A stretch of 64,000 nucleotides of DNA from the NCBI RefSeq assembly GCF_003933735.1, contig NZ_RSED01000001.1:372001-436000 (forward strand), in the 5' to 3' direction. Shown one piece after another: positions 1 to 12,635 of the stretch (position 1 is the first letter of the stretch; every line of letters begins with the position of its first letter). The notes beneath the pieces were generated by a model. The model saw nothing but the letters and a program-made list of their open reading frames with translations, had not been told where the DNA came from and did no database searches. The position numbers and the translations under genes were made by a program. The DNA comes from Aquabacterium soli (GTDB lineage: Bacteria; Pseudomonadota; Gammaproteobacteria; Burkholderiales; Burkholderiaceae_C).

Positions 1-104
1 TCACGGCGCAGCTCAGGGTTGAGTTCGCCCATGCGCTTGATCGCATCCATGTACAGCCGCACGGTCGTGTGGTCGTCGGTCATCAGTCTGTGGAACTCAC
101 CCAT
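1..104 (-). CDS. Partial CDS, N-terminus of an unidentified protein (runs off left edge)
   Basis: Only the first 34 codons are in the window, with no stop before the edge. ATG at 104 is preceded by a good ribosome site (GGAG, six bases upstream), which decides the start; ATG at 83 is an in-frame alternative. The peptide begins MGEFHRLMTDDHTT and is hydrophilic with no signal sequence. It starts 22 bases after the stop of the small upstream gene on the same strand, so the two are probably co-transcribed. I do not recognise the family from this fragment. Confidence 0.5.
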   Translation of the reverse strand, partial: MGEFHRLMTDDHTTVRLYMDAIKRMGELNPELRR

Positions 105-126
105 GTCGCACTCCAGGCTCTTGGTG

Positions 127-333
127 TCAAGGACGCTCGGGGCGTCCGGGTTTCTTGATCTGGTCCAGCCCGCGCATGCCGTGCAGGTCGGTGTCCATCT
201 GGCCTGACTCGATGTCTCGTCGGGCCTGTTCGATGACGCCGTCCGGGTCGGGTGCGACGTCGTGGTGGTCCTGATCGCGTTCGTGAGGCAATGGTGCCTC
301 GGACGCGGAATGAGGGGCTTTGTTCTTTTTCAT
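127..333 (-). CDS. Small hydrophilic hypothetical protein
   Basis: A 68-residue, highly charged, His/Asp/Pro-rich peptide starting MKKNKAPHS, with no membrane segment or cysteine. ATG at 333 has GGAG nine bases upstream; an in-frame ATG at 348 would add five residues. It lies between the BON lipoprotein gene and the edge-truncated gene on the same strand. Small disordered proteins of this kind often sit beside stress genes in Burkholderiales, but I do not recognise a family and infer no function. Confidence 0.45.
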   Translation of the reverse strand: MKKNKAPHSASEAPLPHERDQDHHDVAPDPDGVIEQARRDIESGQMDTDLHGMRGLDQIKKPGRPERP

Positions 334-448
334 GGTTGTCTGCTCCATGGTGTTCGATCCTCAGTCCGCGTCCGCAGACGCCACCGGGGCCGGAAGGTCA
401 CTGGCCCTCCTTTGGCCGCCGGACGGATGCATTGCCGGCCGCAGCCGA

Positions 449-961
449 TCAGGAGGTCTTGTCGACGGTCAGGCGGTTGACCACATTGGTCACGCCCGTC
501 ACGGCCTGTGCCAGCTCCGAGGCGCGTGCCAGGGACTGAGCGTCAGGGGCCACCCCCGTCAGGGTGACCTGACCGGCGCTGGTGTCCACGTTGATCTTGG
601 TGGCCTTGAGCTTGTCATCGGCTGCCAAAGCAGCGTTCACCTTCGTGGTGATGGTGGCGTCGGCCACGCTCGATTCGATCTTGTTGCCCAGGTCCTTGGC
701 CTTGGCGCTGGCTTCGTTGGAAGCATTGGCCGAAGATTCGCGGGCATCGTTGACAGCCACCTGGGTGTCTGCCTTCAGTTCTGCAGCACCTTGGCGGGCG
801 TCGGTGGCGGCATTGTCGGCAGCGCTGGAGGCGCTGGCGATGGCGCTGTCCAGTTGCTGGCCGGCGGTGCGTTCGTCATGACGGTTACAGCCGCTCAGGG
901 CGACCACGCCCAGCAGGGCCAGGGTGGCGGGAGCGATCAGTCGGTGTTTCAAAGTGTTCAT
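449..961 (-). CDS. BON-domain lipoprotein (OsmY-like)
   Basis: The 170-residue product has a lipoprotein signal ending in LSGC (lipidated Cys25). An Ala/Asp/Ser-rich segment (about 30-95) looks helical and extended. One BON domain follows (about 100-167), with the typical ITTKVNAALAAD start and the GQVTLTGVA beta segment. BON domains bind phospholipid or envelope surfaces, and OsmY-type proteins are periplasmic stress proteins; this one should be anchored by lipid. ATG at 961 is chosen because AAGGAG lies six bases upstream; the open frame extends further but its extra N-terminus would spoil the signal peptide. It is downstream of the oxidoreductase gene on the same strand, separated by 126 bases. 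Confidence 0.85.
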   Translation of the reverse strand: MNTLKHRLIAPATLALLGVVALSGCNRHDERTAGQQLDSAIASASSAADNAATDARQGAAELKADTQVAVNDARESSANASNEASAKAKDLGNKIESSVADATITTKVNAALAADDKLKATKINVDTSAGQVTLTGVAPDAQSLARASELAQAVTGVTNVVNRLTVDKTS

Positions 962-1087
962 GCTTTTCTCCTTGTCCAGCGGCGGCGCTCTCAAGAAGCC
1001 GCCTGTGTTGGTGGTGCGTCGGATGGCGGCCAGACCGTCTTCCGCATGCTCATAACGATAAGAGCGCGCCGCTCGGGCGGCCAGTCA

Positions 1088-2590
<1,503 letters not shown>

Positions 2591-2591
2591 G

Positions 2592-2750
2592 TCAGATGTG
2601 GCCCAGCAGGACCAGTACCAGCAGCACCACCACCACCAGGCCCAGGCCGCCAGTGGGGCCGTAACCCCAGTTGCGGCTGTGGGGCCAGGCGGGCAGGGCG
2701 CCGATCAGCATCAGCAGCAGCACGATCAGTAGGATGGTTCCCAGTGTCAT
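2592..2750 (-). CDS. DUF3309 family small membrane protein
   Basis: A 52-residue protein with two hydrophobic helices (about 1-20 and 34-52) around a PAWPHSRNWGYGPTGG loop, the pattern of DUF3309 proteins. These occur widely in proteobacteria, often among stress genes; their function is unknown. ATG at 2750 follows GAGGAG with good spacing. It is the first gene of a likely two-gene unit with the oxidoreductase, whose GTG starts one base beyond this stop. A CCTACAGTG box lies 30 bases upstream of the start. Confidence 0.8.
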   Translation of the reverse strand: MTLGTILLIVLLLMLIGALPAWPHSRNWGYGPTGGLGLVVVVLLVLVLLGHI

Positions 2751-2780
2751 GGTCGTCTCCTCGTTGTGGTTCGATGAGGC

Positions 2781-2789
2781 CACTGTAGG
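2781..2789 (-). promoter_or_regulatory. Possible -10 element (CCTACAGTG) upstream of DUF3309 gene
   Basis: Reading on the minus strand, GCCTACAGTGG lies 30 bases before the DUF3309 ATG. TACAGT matches four of six bases of a sigma70 -10 box, and CTACAGT five of seven of an RpoS-type CTATACT. The same CCTACAGTG occurs upstream of the CsbD and ankyrin genes. No convincing -35 box is visible. Inference only. Confidence 0.3.
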
Positions 2790-3035
2790 CAAGGCTCGGC
2801 ACGCTTGGCATCAGCGGACAGCGCGATCGGCTGTAGGGTGGTGCCTACCCACAAGCCTGTTGTCGGCGTTGCCCTACAGGCCTATCAGCCGATGCTGCCG
2901 TCTTTGTCGGCATCCATCCAGATGTGGCCCTGACAGCGGCGCCGCACACTCCATGACGTCACTTCAAGGCCCTGCTGCTGAGGGGGCCATCCAACGAAGT
3001 GCCTTCGTTTCGACATGAACCACACGGAGATACCC

Positions 3036-3614
3036 ATGAAAAATACACCCCGCATCGCCCGCACTGCTCTTCAATCGCTGGTGTTCGCTTCCAGCGCCTT
3101 GTTCCTGGCCTCGGTGGCACACGCTGCCGACACCCACGCCAAGGGCAGCAAGGAAGCCTACGAGCACACCAAGTCCGAGGCCAAGACCAAGTACGACGCC
3201 GACAAGGAAAGCTGCAAGCAGCTCAGCGGCAATGCCGCCGATGTGTGCAAGGCCGAAGCCAAGGTGCACCACGTGACCGCCGTGTCCACGGCTGAAGCCC
3301 AGTACAAGAACACGCCCAAGGCCGCGCACGCCGCCCGCAAGGACATCGCCGAAGCCCAGTACGATCTGGCCAAGGAAAAGTGCGATGACCAGACCGGCAA
3401 TGCCAAGGACGTGTGCAAGAAGGAAGCAGAAGCCACGTACACCGCAGCCAAGGCCGACGCCGAGGTCAAGCTGAAGACCCGCAAGGCCATCAACGAAGCC
3501 GCTGAAGACAAGAGCGATGCGAAGTATGCTGCTGCCAAGGAAAAGTGTGATTCTCTGAACGGTGATGCCAAGGACGCTTGCCAGAGCAAGGTCAAGGCTG
3601 ATTTCGCCAAGTAA
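3036..3614 (+). CDS. Exported protein with three Cys-pair helical repeats
   Basis: The 192-residue product has a signal peptide ending near SVAHAAD and a mature part that is almost entirely charged helix. Three repeats carry the pattern [KQ]Y-x3-K-E-x-C-x(8)-D-x-C, with cores KESCKQLSGNAADVC, KEKCDDQTGNAKDVC and KEKCDSLNGDAKDAC. Each repeat could form a local disulfide in the periplasm. Such proteins are common in Burkholderiales and are usually annotated as hypothetical or cell-envelope proteins; function unknown. The ATG at 3036 is preferred over 3015 because the signal peptide then begins MKNTPR and an AGGAGA-like GGAGAT site precedes it. It is monocistronic, with a stem-loop downstream. 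Confidence 0.8.
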   Translation: MKNTPRIARTALQSLVFASSALFLASVAHAADTHAKGSKEAYEHTKSEAKTKYDADKESCKQLSGNAADVCKAEAKVHHVTAVSTAEAQYKNTPKAAHAARKDIAEAQYDLAKEKCDDQTGNAKDVCKKEAEATYTAAKADAEVKLKTRKAINEAAEDKSDAKYAAAKEKCDSLNGDAKDACQSKVKADFAK

Positions 3615-3655
3615 AGTCGAGCGCGTTTCCTCTCTCGTTCTTTGGATTTGAACGC

Positions 3656-3683
3656 GGGCGGCTGGCCACCAGGTCAGCCGCCC
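3656..3683 (+). terminator. Stem-loop, probable terminator after the Cys-repeat gene
   Basis: GGGCGGCTG (3656-3664) pairs with CAGCCGCCC (3675-3683), extended inward by a few pairs. The following bases are only moderately T-rich (TTGTCCGTTGT), so it is a weak intrinsic terminator candidate about 40 bases after the stop. Confidence 0.4.
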
Positions 3684-3724
3684 TTGTCCGTTGTCATTGA
3701 TGCCTGGATGGCTGGTGGTTCGCC

Positions 3725-4450
3725 GTGAGTGTCCCGTTGTCTACCCTGCCCCTTGTACAGCCCTTGATCACCCAGCAGGCCCAGCCGAGTGCCGATTCGG
3801 TCAGGCTGGAGGTGTTGCAGCGCGTGGTGCCGTCGATGCGCCACGATTTGATGAACCAGTTGATGGTCATCGAACTGCGCACGACCCTGCTGAAGGCATC
3901 GCTGGCACAGCAAGGTGGCGGCAGCGCGGCATCGACGAACGAGGCCGTGAGCGCCTTGTGCGATGACATCCGTGAGGCCATCGATGTGGGCCGTGGCCTG
4001 GCCCGCTGGATGCACAGCCTGGAGCCCGTGAGCCTGGACCAGGTGCTCGACGCCTGTAGCGGCTGGGTGGGGCTTGCGTTCAAGTGCCGCGAATTGACGC
4101 TGGAGGTCTTGCCCCCATTGCCCAGCCGCGAGCGGCCGGATGCCCCATGGCCCTTTGCCGCCTCGGTGGAGGCCTACTATGGCGTGCTGACGGCGCTGTG
4201 GTACTGGTTCGATCACGAGGCCTCCGTGGGCGCGCGGCTTACCGTGCAGGCTGAAGGCGGACGGGGCTGCCGGTGGCGCCTCGAGCCTCCTGAATCGTTG
4301 GGTGATCTGGACCCCGCTCAGGGCTGGGAAATGGCGCAGCGCCTGCGCGTCGATGAAGACGGCCTGCATGCCTTGCTGCATGCCCAGGGCTGGGAGATTC
4401 AACTCAATGGCCACGAGCTCTGGATCGGCGGCCCGGCATCCGGGCTTTGA
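3725..4450 (+). CDS. Degenerate histidine kinase-like protein (DHp helix retained)
   Basis: The 241-residue product holds one recognisable kinase feature: an H-box-like helix MRHDLMNQLMVIELR with His40 as the candidate phospho-acceptor, as in HDLxN kinases. The C-terminal half resembles a shrunken ATPase domain; I cannot find convincing N, G1 or G2 boxes. There are no membrane segments. It may be a phosphotransfer or adaptor protein, or a scaffold for the adjacent receiver. It starts with GTG (GGTGG six bases upstream) and its stop abuts the stop of the convergent receiver gene with no gap. The pairing with the signalling operon is positional. Confidence 0.6.
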   Translation: MSVPLSTLPLVQPLITQQAQPSADSVRLEVLQRVVPSMRHDLMNQLMVIELRTTLLKASLAQQGGGSAASTNEAVSALCDDIREAIDVGRGLARWMHSLEPVSLDQVLDACSGWVGLAFKCRELTLEVLPPLPSRERPDAPWPFAASVEAYYGVLTALWYWFDHEASVGARLTVQAEGGRGCRWRLEPPESLGDLDPAQGWEMAQRLRVDEDGLHALLHAQGWEIQLNGHELWIGGPASGL

Positions 4451-4849
4451 TCAGTTCAGGCCAGCCGCTGGCGGGCGGGAAAACTGCTTGAACAGCATCA
4501 GCACCTCGACCAGATCGCTGCGGTCGGTGCCTTTGTGGATGAACACATCGGCGCCCAGGGACAGGCACTGATCCCGCAGCTTCGGCGACCGCGATTGCGT
4601 GTAGACCACGCGCATCGCATCGGGCTGGCGGGTGGCCAACTCATGCAGCACCTGAAGGCCCGAACCTTCACCCAGGCCCAGATCGACAATGGCCAGGTCC
4701 ACCTTCTGACGCTCGATGATGCGGCTGGCCTGGCTTTGGCCGCTGGCCAGCGCAATGTCGAAGTCCGTGTCCACGAGCCCCAGCAGGACGGTCAACGCCT
4801 CCATGGCCTTGGGCTGGTCTTCGACCAGCAGCACGTTCTTGCCCGTCAT
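4451..4849 (-). CDS. Single-domain response regulator
   Basis: A 132-residue stand-alone receiver domain. The acidic pair is in LLVEDQ, the phospho-acceptor Asp in AIVDLGLG, the switch Thr/Ser region in VVYTQSRS and the conserved Lys in FIHKGTD. There is no output domain, so it would signal by protein contact, as CheY or Spo0F do. ATG at 4849 follows GGGAGG. It is the last gene of the hybrid kinase - cheR - cheB - receiver-kinase series, about 80 bases after the receiver-kinase stop. It is the likely phosphate acceptor of one of those kinases. Confidence 0.85.
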   Translation of the reverse strand: MTGKNVLLVEDQPKAMEALTVLLGLVDTDFDIALASGQSQASRIIERQKVDLAIVDLGLGEGSGLQVLHELATRQPDAMRVVYTQSRSPKLRDQCLSLGADVFIHKGTDRSDLVEVLMLFKQFSRPPAAGLN

Positions 4850-4931
4850 GGGATGTCCTCCCGGAAGTGGCGGTGGCCCAGTGTCTGCCCAAGCCAGATC
4901 GCCCGCTGTCGGCTGCAGGCGCGATCCTGCG

Positions 4932-6101
4932 TCAGGGCTGCCTGACAAGCTGGGCGGTGGTGGTTCCCAGTGCCTCCGACGGCTCATTGACCGGAGAACG
5001 CGGTTGGCGCACCACGAAGGACGTGGTGTCCTCTTCCTCGTTGACGTTCACGTCGATGGTGCCCTCATGGGCCCGCACGAACTGGTGGACGATGTACAGA
5101 CCCAGGCCCAGCCCCTTGGTTCGCGGCTTGGCCGGGGCGTTCAGGCAGGGCTTGAAGGGCTGGAACAGCTCGGGCAGCTTGTCGGCCGGGATGGTGCCGC
5201 GGTTGCTCACTTCGAGCGTGACCATGTGGGGTGTGCGGCCGTCCAGGGTGATCTTGATCGGGCTGCCTGGCACGCCATGGGTCATGGCATTGCCCAGCAG
5301 ATTCGTCAGCACCTGCTGCCAGCGGTCCAGGTCGATGCGGGCATGCGTGTCGCCCAGGGCCGTGAGCACCAGGCGGCCACTGTCACCCGGGTCGAGTTCC
5401 TGCACGGCCTGCTGGGCCAGGGCGGCCAGGTCGTGGCTGCGCAGGGCCAGGGAGAGCTGCCCGCCGCGGATGCGGGACAGGTCAAGCAGCTGTTCGATCA
5501 TGCGGGCCATGCGGGAGGTGCTGCCCTCCACCCGGTCGAGCAAGGTATTGGCCTGCGGGCCATTGACCGCGTCGCGCAGCAGGCGCACACCCAGGGACAT
5601 GGCCGTCAGCGGTACGCGCAGATCGTGGGCCAGCACGGCCACGAACATCTCATTGAGCTGCAGGGTTTCGCTCAGGCGGGCGTTCTGCAGCCGGATCTGG
5701 CGTTGCTGGCTGTACAGGTCGATGAAGACGTTGACCTTGCTGATCAGCACATGGCTTTCCACCGGCTTGTGCAGGAAATCGACAGCCCCGTATTCATACC
5801 CCTGGAACTGGCGCTGCTGGTCGGCGGCGGCCGCGGTGACGAACATCAAGGGGATGTGGCGGGTGCTGTCGCGGCCACGGATCAGTTCGGCCAGCTCGAA
5901 GCCGTCCATGTCGGGCATGTGCACATCAAGCAGGGCCACGGCCACCTCGTGCAGCAGCAGCAACTCCAGGGCTTCCACGCCTGAGGCCGCCTTGATGACG
6001 CGCACGCCGGGCCGGGCCAGCAGGGCTTCCATGGCCAGCAGGTTCTGGACCAGATCGTCCACCACGAGGACATTGACGTCCAGATCAGTGTCCGTGTTCA
6101 T
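4932..6101 (-). CDS. Receiver-histidine kinase hybrid (REC-HisKA-HATPase)
   Basis: The 389-residue soluble protein has an N-terminal receiver (VVDDLVQN acidic pair, Asp in ALLDVHMPDMDG, Lys in FLHKPV), a HisKA helix with the H-box AHDLRVP, and an ATPase domain with N box NLLGNAMTHG and G box GLGLGLYIV. Receiver-first kinases usually take phosphate from another kinase and pass the signal on. Its ATG at 6101 overlaps the cheB stop (ATGA), so translation is coupled. The open frame continues upstream through cheB in a different reading frame; that extension is not real. The likely partners are the large hybrid kinase upstream and the single receiver downstream. Confidence 0.9.
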   Translation of the reverse strand: MNTDTDLDVNVLVVDDLVQNLLAMEALLARPGVRVIKAASGVEALELLLLHEVAVALLDVHMPDMDGFELAELIRGRDSTRHIPLMFVTAAAADQQRQFQGYEYGAVDFLHKPVESHVLISKVNVFIDLYSQQRQIRLQNARLSETLQLNEMFVAVLAHDLRVPLTAMSLGVRLLRDAVNGPQANTLLDRVEGSTSRMARMIEQLLDLSRIRGGQLSLALRSHDLAALAQQAVQELDPGDSGRLVLTALGDTHARIDLDRWQQVLTNLLGNAMTHGVPGSPIKITLDGRTPHMVTLEVSNRGTIPADKLPELFQPFKPCLNAPAKPRTKGLGLGLYIVHQFVRAHEGTIDVNVNEEEDTTSFVVRQPRSPVNEPSEALGTTTAQLVRQP

Positions 6102-6709
6102 CGCGGCTCCTTGCTTGTGCTCGAGCGTTCGACATCGAAAATCCGGCACAACGCCGGGGCCATCCGCTGCAGTGGCATCACGGTGCTGGAAGGCACCGTG
6201 TCCTGCACCGCCGCGGGCATGAGGCTGGCCTCGGCCGAGCCAGGATCTTGCACCCAGATGGGCGCACCGGCAAGCGCCAGCGCCTGTGCGCCGCGCGCGC
6301 CATCGCGGCTGGCACCCGACAGTACCACGCCCACCATGGGCAGCCCGGGCCGGGCCGCGGCGGCCGATTCGAACAGCACATCGATGGAGGGGCGCGAGAA
6401 GTTCACGGCCTCGTCCACCGACAATGAAAAGTGGAGCTCGTCGCCGCCAGTCTCCACCATCAGGTGGTAGTTGGGGGGGGCCACGTAGATGGTGCCCGCA
6501 GCGATGGTTTCCTTGTCGTCGGGTTCTCGCACCGGCAACGCGCACAAGGGCGACAGCAGCTCGACCAGCAGGCTGGGTTTGTCTGGCGGCAGGTGCAGCA
6601 GCACGATCACCGCCACGCGCAGGCCGGCGTGCAGGCCGGGCAGCACCGCCATCAGGGCCTGCACGCCGCCGGTGGAGGCGCCGATGAGCACCAGTCCGTC
6701 GGGGCTCAT
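6098..6709 (-). CDS. cheB: CheB-type methylesterase domain protein, without receiver
   Basis: The 203-residue product is a stand-alone CheB catalytic domain. The triad is visible: Ser in LIGASTGG, His in LLHLPPDK and Asp in SGASRDG. Classical CheB removes methyl groups from chemoreceptor glutamates and is controlled by an N-terminal receiver; that receiver is absent here. The start at 6709 overlaps the cheR stop (ATGA), and its own stop overlaps the next gene. No chemoreceptor, CheA or CheW is in the window. The CheB/CheR pair may instead modify the coiled-coil region of the hybrid kinase, as suggested for similar kinase-linked CheBR proteins (inference). Confidence 0.85.
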   Translation of the reverse strand: MSPDGLVLIGASTGGVQALMAVLPGLHAGLRVAVIVLLHLPPDKPSLLVELLSPLCALPVREPDDKETIAAGTIYVAPPNYHLMVETGGDELHFSLSVDEAVNFSRPSIDVLFESAAAARPGLPMVGVVLSGASRDGARGAQALALAGAPIWVQDPGSAEASLMPAAVQDTVPSSTVMPLQRMAPALCRIFDVERSSTSKEPR

Positions 6710-7545
6710 GGCCGCCTCCGGTAGAGGCGTTCTTCCGCCTGCCAGGGCTCGAACACATGTTCGTGGGCCCCGAAGCGCAGGGTTTCCTTGCTGCCCAGCC
6801 CCAGAAAGCCACGCGGCACCAGCGCGTCGCGGAACAGGCCCACGGCGCGGTCCTGCAGTGCGCGGTCGAAATAGATCAGCACATTGCGGCACGACACCAG
6901 GTGCATCTCGGAGAACACATGGTCGGTGGCCAGGCTGTGGTCGGCGAAGACGATGTGCTTCTTGAGCTGACGGTCGAATACGATCGCCTCGTAGCCGGCC
7001 GTGTAGTAATCGGACAGCGAGCCCGTGCCGCCGGCCTGCAGGTAGTTGCGGCTGAACTGCGCGGCGCGCTCGATGGGGTAGACGCCGGCCTCGGCCGTCT
7101 TGAGCGACTGGGCGTTGATGTCGGTGGCGTAGACCAGGCTGCGGTCCAGCAGTCCGGTCTCACGCAGCAGGATGGCCATCGACCAGACTTCCTCGCCGGT
7201 GCTGCAGCCGGCCACCCACACCTTGATGGACGGGTAGGTCTGCAGCAGCGGCACCACGGCTTCGCGCAGGGCCCGGAAATAGCCAGGGTCGCGGAACAGG
7301 TCGCTCACCTGCACGGTGAAGTACTGCAGCATCTGTGCGAACAGCTCGGGTTCGCGCAGCACGCGTGACTGCAGGCTCGAGAGCGTGTCGCAGCCGTGGC
7401 GCTCCATGGCCAGCACCAGGCGCCGGCGCAGCGAGGCCATGGAGTACTGGCGGAAATCGTAGTGGTACTGCTGGAACACCCCTTCCAGGAACAGCCGGAT
7501 CTCCAGGTCCAGCAGCGGGGCGGGCGCCAGCGAGTTTGTGCCCAT
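6706..7545 (-). CDS. cheR: CheR-type protein-glutamate methyltransferase
   Basis: The 279-residue product has the N-terminal helical CheR domain (about 15-75) and a SAM-binding domain with the motif VAGCSTGEEVWSMA, followed by ATDIN and the RNVLIYF segment typical of CheR. It would transfer methyl groups from S-adenosylmethionine to glutamates. ATG at 7545 lies two bases after the kinase stop (TGACC-ATG), consistent with coupling; a longer frame exists but extends into the kinase gene. It pairs with the receiver-less CheB directly downstream. Confidence 0.9.
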   Translation of the reverse strand: MGTNSLAPAPLLDLEIRLFLEGVFQQYHYDFRQYSMASLRRRLVLAMERHGCDTLSSLQSRVLREPELFAQMLQYFTVQVSDLFRDPGYFRALREAVVPLLQTYPSIKVWVAGCSTGEEVWSMAILLRETGLLDRSLVYATDINAQSLKTAEAGVYPIERAAQFSRNYLQAGGTGSLSDYYTAGYEAIVFDRQLKKHIVFADHSLATDHVFSEMHLVSCRNVLIYFDRALQDRAVGLFRDALVPRGFLGLGSKETLRFGAHEHVFEPWQAEERLYRRRP

Positions 7546-7547
7546 GG

Positions 7548-10751
<3,204 letters not shown>

Positions 10752-11055
10752 TCCGGAGTGGCACCAGGGCCCTGTAACGACGCGAGGGACCGACCGGAGA
10801 CCGTTCGCTGACATTGGAACGGATGTTTGATCGGGGCGAAAGCTGCGCGATGGTACCCAGCACCAACAGCCTCACTTCGTCAGGTGTGTCGGATTGTTCT
10901 GTAGGGGGATGCTGACAAGGGTTTCAGCCGATGCCGCACACGGCGCTGTCAGCACCGGCCGACAGGGGGTTCAGTGGCGGACGACAGCCTGCGAGCCAGG
11001 TGCTCGTTAAGGTGACACCACTAGTATCACTGCCTGCTCTGGGCCGACATCAGCC
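10752..11055. promoter_or_regulatory. Divergent intergenic region, no gene seen
   Basis: 304 bases between the divergent hybrid kinase and phosphodiesterase-family genes. It should hold both promoters. Visible: CCTACAGAA on the minus strand at 10897-10905, resembling the stress-gene box elsewhere, and GTGACACCACTAGTATCAC at 11012-11030, an imperfect inverted repeat around the palindrome ACTAGT about 26 bases before the plus-strand ATG. No coding potential. Confidence 0.35.
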
Positions 11056-11853
11056 ATGTACCGAGACCCTTCCAGTGAGCCGGTGAGCCGGCCGCGCGGC
11101 ACCGGTGGTGCGGACACCCCGCTGACCGTGCTGACCTTGAACCTGCACAAGGGCTTCACTGCGATGAACCGGCATTTCGTGCTGCCGGCCCTCAAGGCGG
11201 CGGTGCAGCACTGCGATGCAGACATCGTCTTCCTTCAGGAGGTGCTGGGCCAGCACGACACCCATGCGCAGCGTGTGCATGGCTGGCCTGCGCAGTCGCA
11301 GTACGAATACCTGGCGGATTCGATCTGGCGAGACTTTGCCTATGGCCGCAATGCGGTGTATCCGCAAGGCCACCACGGCAATGCCGTGCTCTCCAAGTTC
11401 CCGATCGTGGCCTGGCGCAACCAGGACGTGTCGGTGCACACCATCGAGAAGCGCGGCCTGCTGCATGGCGAGCTGGATTGGAAGACCCGTGGCAAGACGC
11501 TTCACGTGATCTGCGCCCACCTGGGCCTGCTGGAAAGCCAGCGCCAGGAGCAGATCCGCCGACTGGTGGCCTTGATCAACGAGCGCGTGCCGCCCGACGC
11601 GCCGCTGATCGTTGCTGGCGACCTGAACGATTGGCGCCAGCGCGGTCACCCGGCGCTGCTGCGTGCAGGCCTGCGTGAGGTGCACCACACCCTGCGGGGC
11701 CGCCTGGCACGCACCTTCCCTGCGCGCATGCCCGTGCTGCCGCTGGACCGCGTCTACGTTCGCCACCTGGAGCCCGTGTCGGTGAAGGTGCTGTCGCAGG
11801 CTCCCTGGAACCGCTTGTCGGACCATGCAGCGGTGCTGGCGGAGGTGGCCTGA
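11056..11853 (+). CDS. Endonuclease/exonuclease/phosphatase family protein
   Basis: The 265-residue product has the EEP fold signature: Asn in TLNLHKG, Glu in FLQEV, His in VICAHLGL, the AGDLNDW metal and catalytic motif, and the terminal SDHAAV His. All active-site residues are present. EEP members cleave phosphodiesters in DNA, phospholipids or inositol phosphates; substrate cannot be read from the sequence. There is no signal peptide, so it is probably cytoplasmic. Close relatives in Burkholderiales often lie beside cardiolipin synthase genes, but none is present here. Confidence 0.85.
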   Translation: MYRDPSSEPVSRPRGTGGADTPLTVLTLNLHKGFTAMNRHFVLPALKAAVQHCDADIVFLQEVLGQHDTHAQRVHGWPAQSQYEYLADSIWRDFAYGRNAVYPQGHHGNAVLSKFPIVAWRNQDVSVHTIEKRGLLHGELDWKTRGKTLHVICAHLGLLESQRQEQIRRLVALINERVPPDAPLIVAGDLNDWRQRGHPALLRAGLREVHHTLRGRLARTFPARMPVLPLDRVYVRHLEPVSVKVLSQAPWNRLSDHAAVLAEVA

Positions 11854-11909
11854 TGTGCAATGGAGCCTGCCAGAACCTGTGTGGTCCGGGCCGCGCACCG
11901 CGCGAGGTG

Positions 11910-12635
11910 TCAGGGCCGCAGCAGGGATGCGCCGATGTTGACCGTCAAAGCCAGCAGGGTGGTGTTGAACACGAAGGACACCACCGCGTGCGCCAGCACC
12001 AGGCCGCGCATGCGTGTGGTGGCCACGCCCACGTCGGAGGTCTGGGAGGTGGCGCCGATGGTGAACGAGAAGTACAGAAAATCCACATACACCGGCGTCT
12101 GCCGTCCGGAGAAGTCGAGCGGCGCGCCCTGGGTGTTGTGGCGCCCATGCGCGACGATGTAGTAGCGGTGGGCGTAGTGCAGCGCGAAGGCGGTGTGGAT
12201 GACCAGCCAGGCTGTGGAAATGCTGGCACCGGCCAGCACCATCGTGAGCAGGTCGGGTTGAGCGCTGCGTCCGGAGCCCGCCAGTTCCATCACCACCGCG
12301 CCGATGCTGGCACCCGCAGCCAGCACGATCAGCAGCAGGATCACGGCGGCTCCCTCGTCTTCGTGCCGGGCCCGCTGCTCGATGGACGCGTTGTCCGCCG
12401 TGAGCATCAAGGCCATTCCCTGCACCAGGTATACCGCGCCAAAGGTGCACCAGGCGATCAGGAGTCGGCGCACGGGATCCCCGCTGCCTTGTGTCGCGCA
12501 CCAGACGGCCCCGCCCAGACCGATGGACAGCCACAGCCGTCGGCGGGTCCACAGTAAGCGGCCGGCAGCATGGCCAGCCAACCAACGGGGGACGGGGGAG
12601 TAGGCATGGAACAGCTTCCGGATCAGGGACTTCAT
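11910..12635 (-). CDS. DUF1345 family integral membrane protein
   Basis: The 241-residue product has about five membrane helices, including stretches around LIAWCTFGAVYLVQGM, VILLLIVLAAGASIGA and VLAHAVVSFVFNTTLLAL. The FLYFSFTIGATSQTSDV segment resembles a K+ channel-like pore loop, a hallmark of DUF1345 proteins. Function is not established. ATG at 12635 gives an N-terminus MKSLIRKLFHAY. The first 30 bases of this gene overlap head-to-head with the start of the divergent YihY-type gene. Confidence 0.75.
   Translation of the reverse strand: MKSLIRKLFHAYSPVPRWLAGHAAGRLLWTRRRLWLSIGLGGAVWCATQGSGDPVRRLLIAWCTFGAVYLVQGMALMLTADNASIEQRARHEDEGAAVILLLIVLAAGASIGAVVMELAGSGRSAQPDLLTMVLAGASISTAWLVIHTAFALHYAHRYYIVAHGRHNTQGAPLDFSGRQTPVYVDFLYFSFTIGATSQTSDVGVATTRMRGLVLAHAVVSFVFNTTLLALTVNIGASLLRP

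Noticed and set aside
4932-6812. Apparent 626-residue fusion of CheB region and receiver-kinase
   Set aside because: The upstream part is cheB read in the wrong frame; the true kinase starts at 6101, overlapping the cheB stop.
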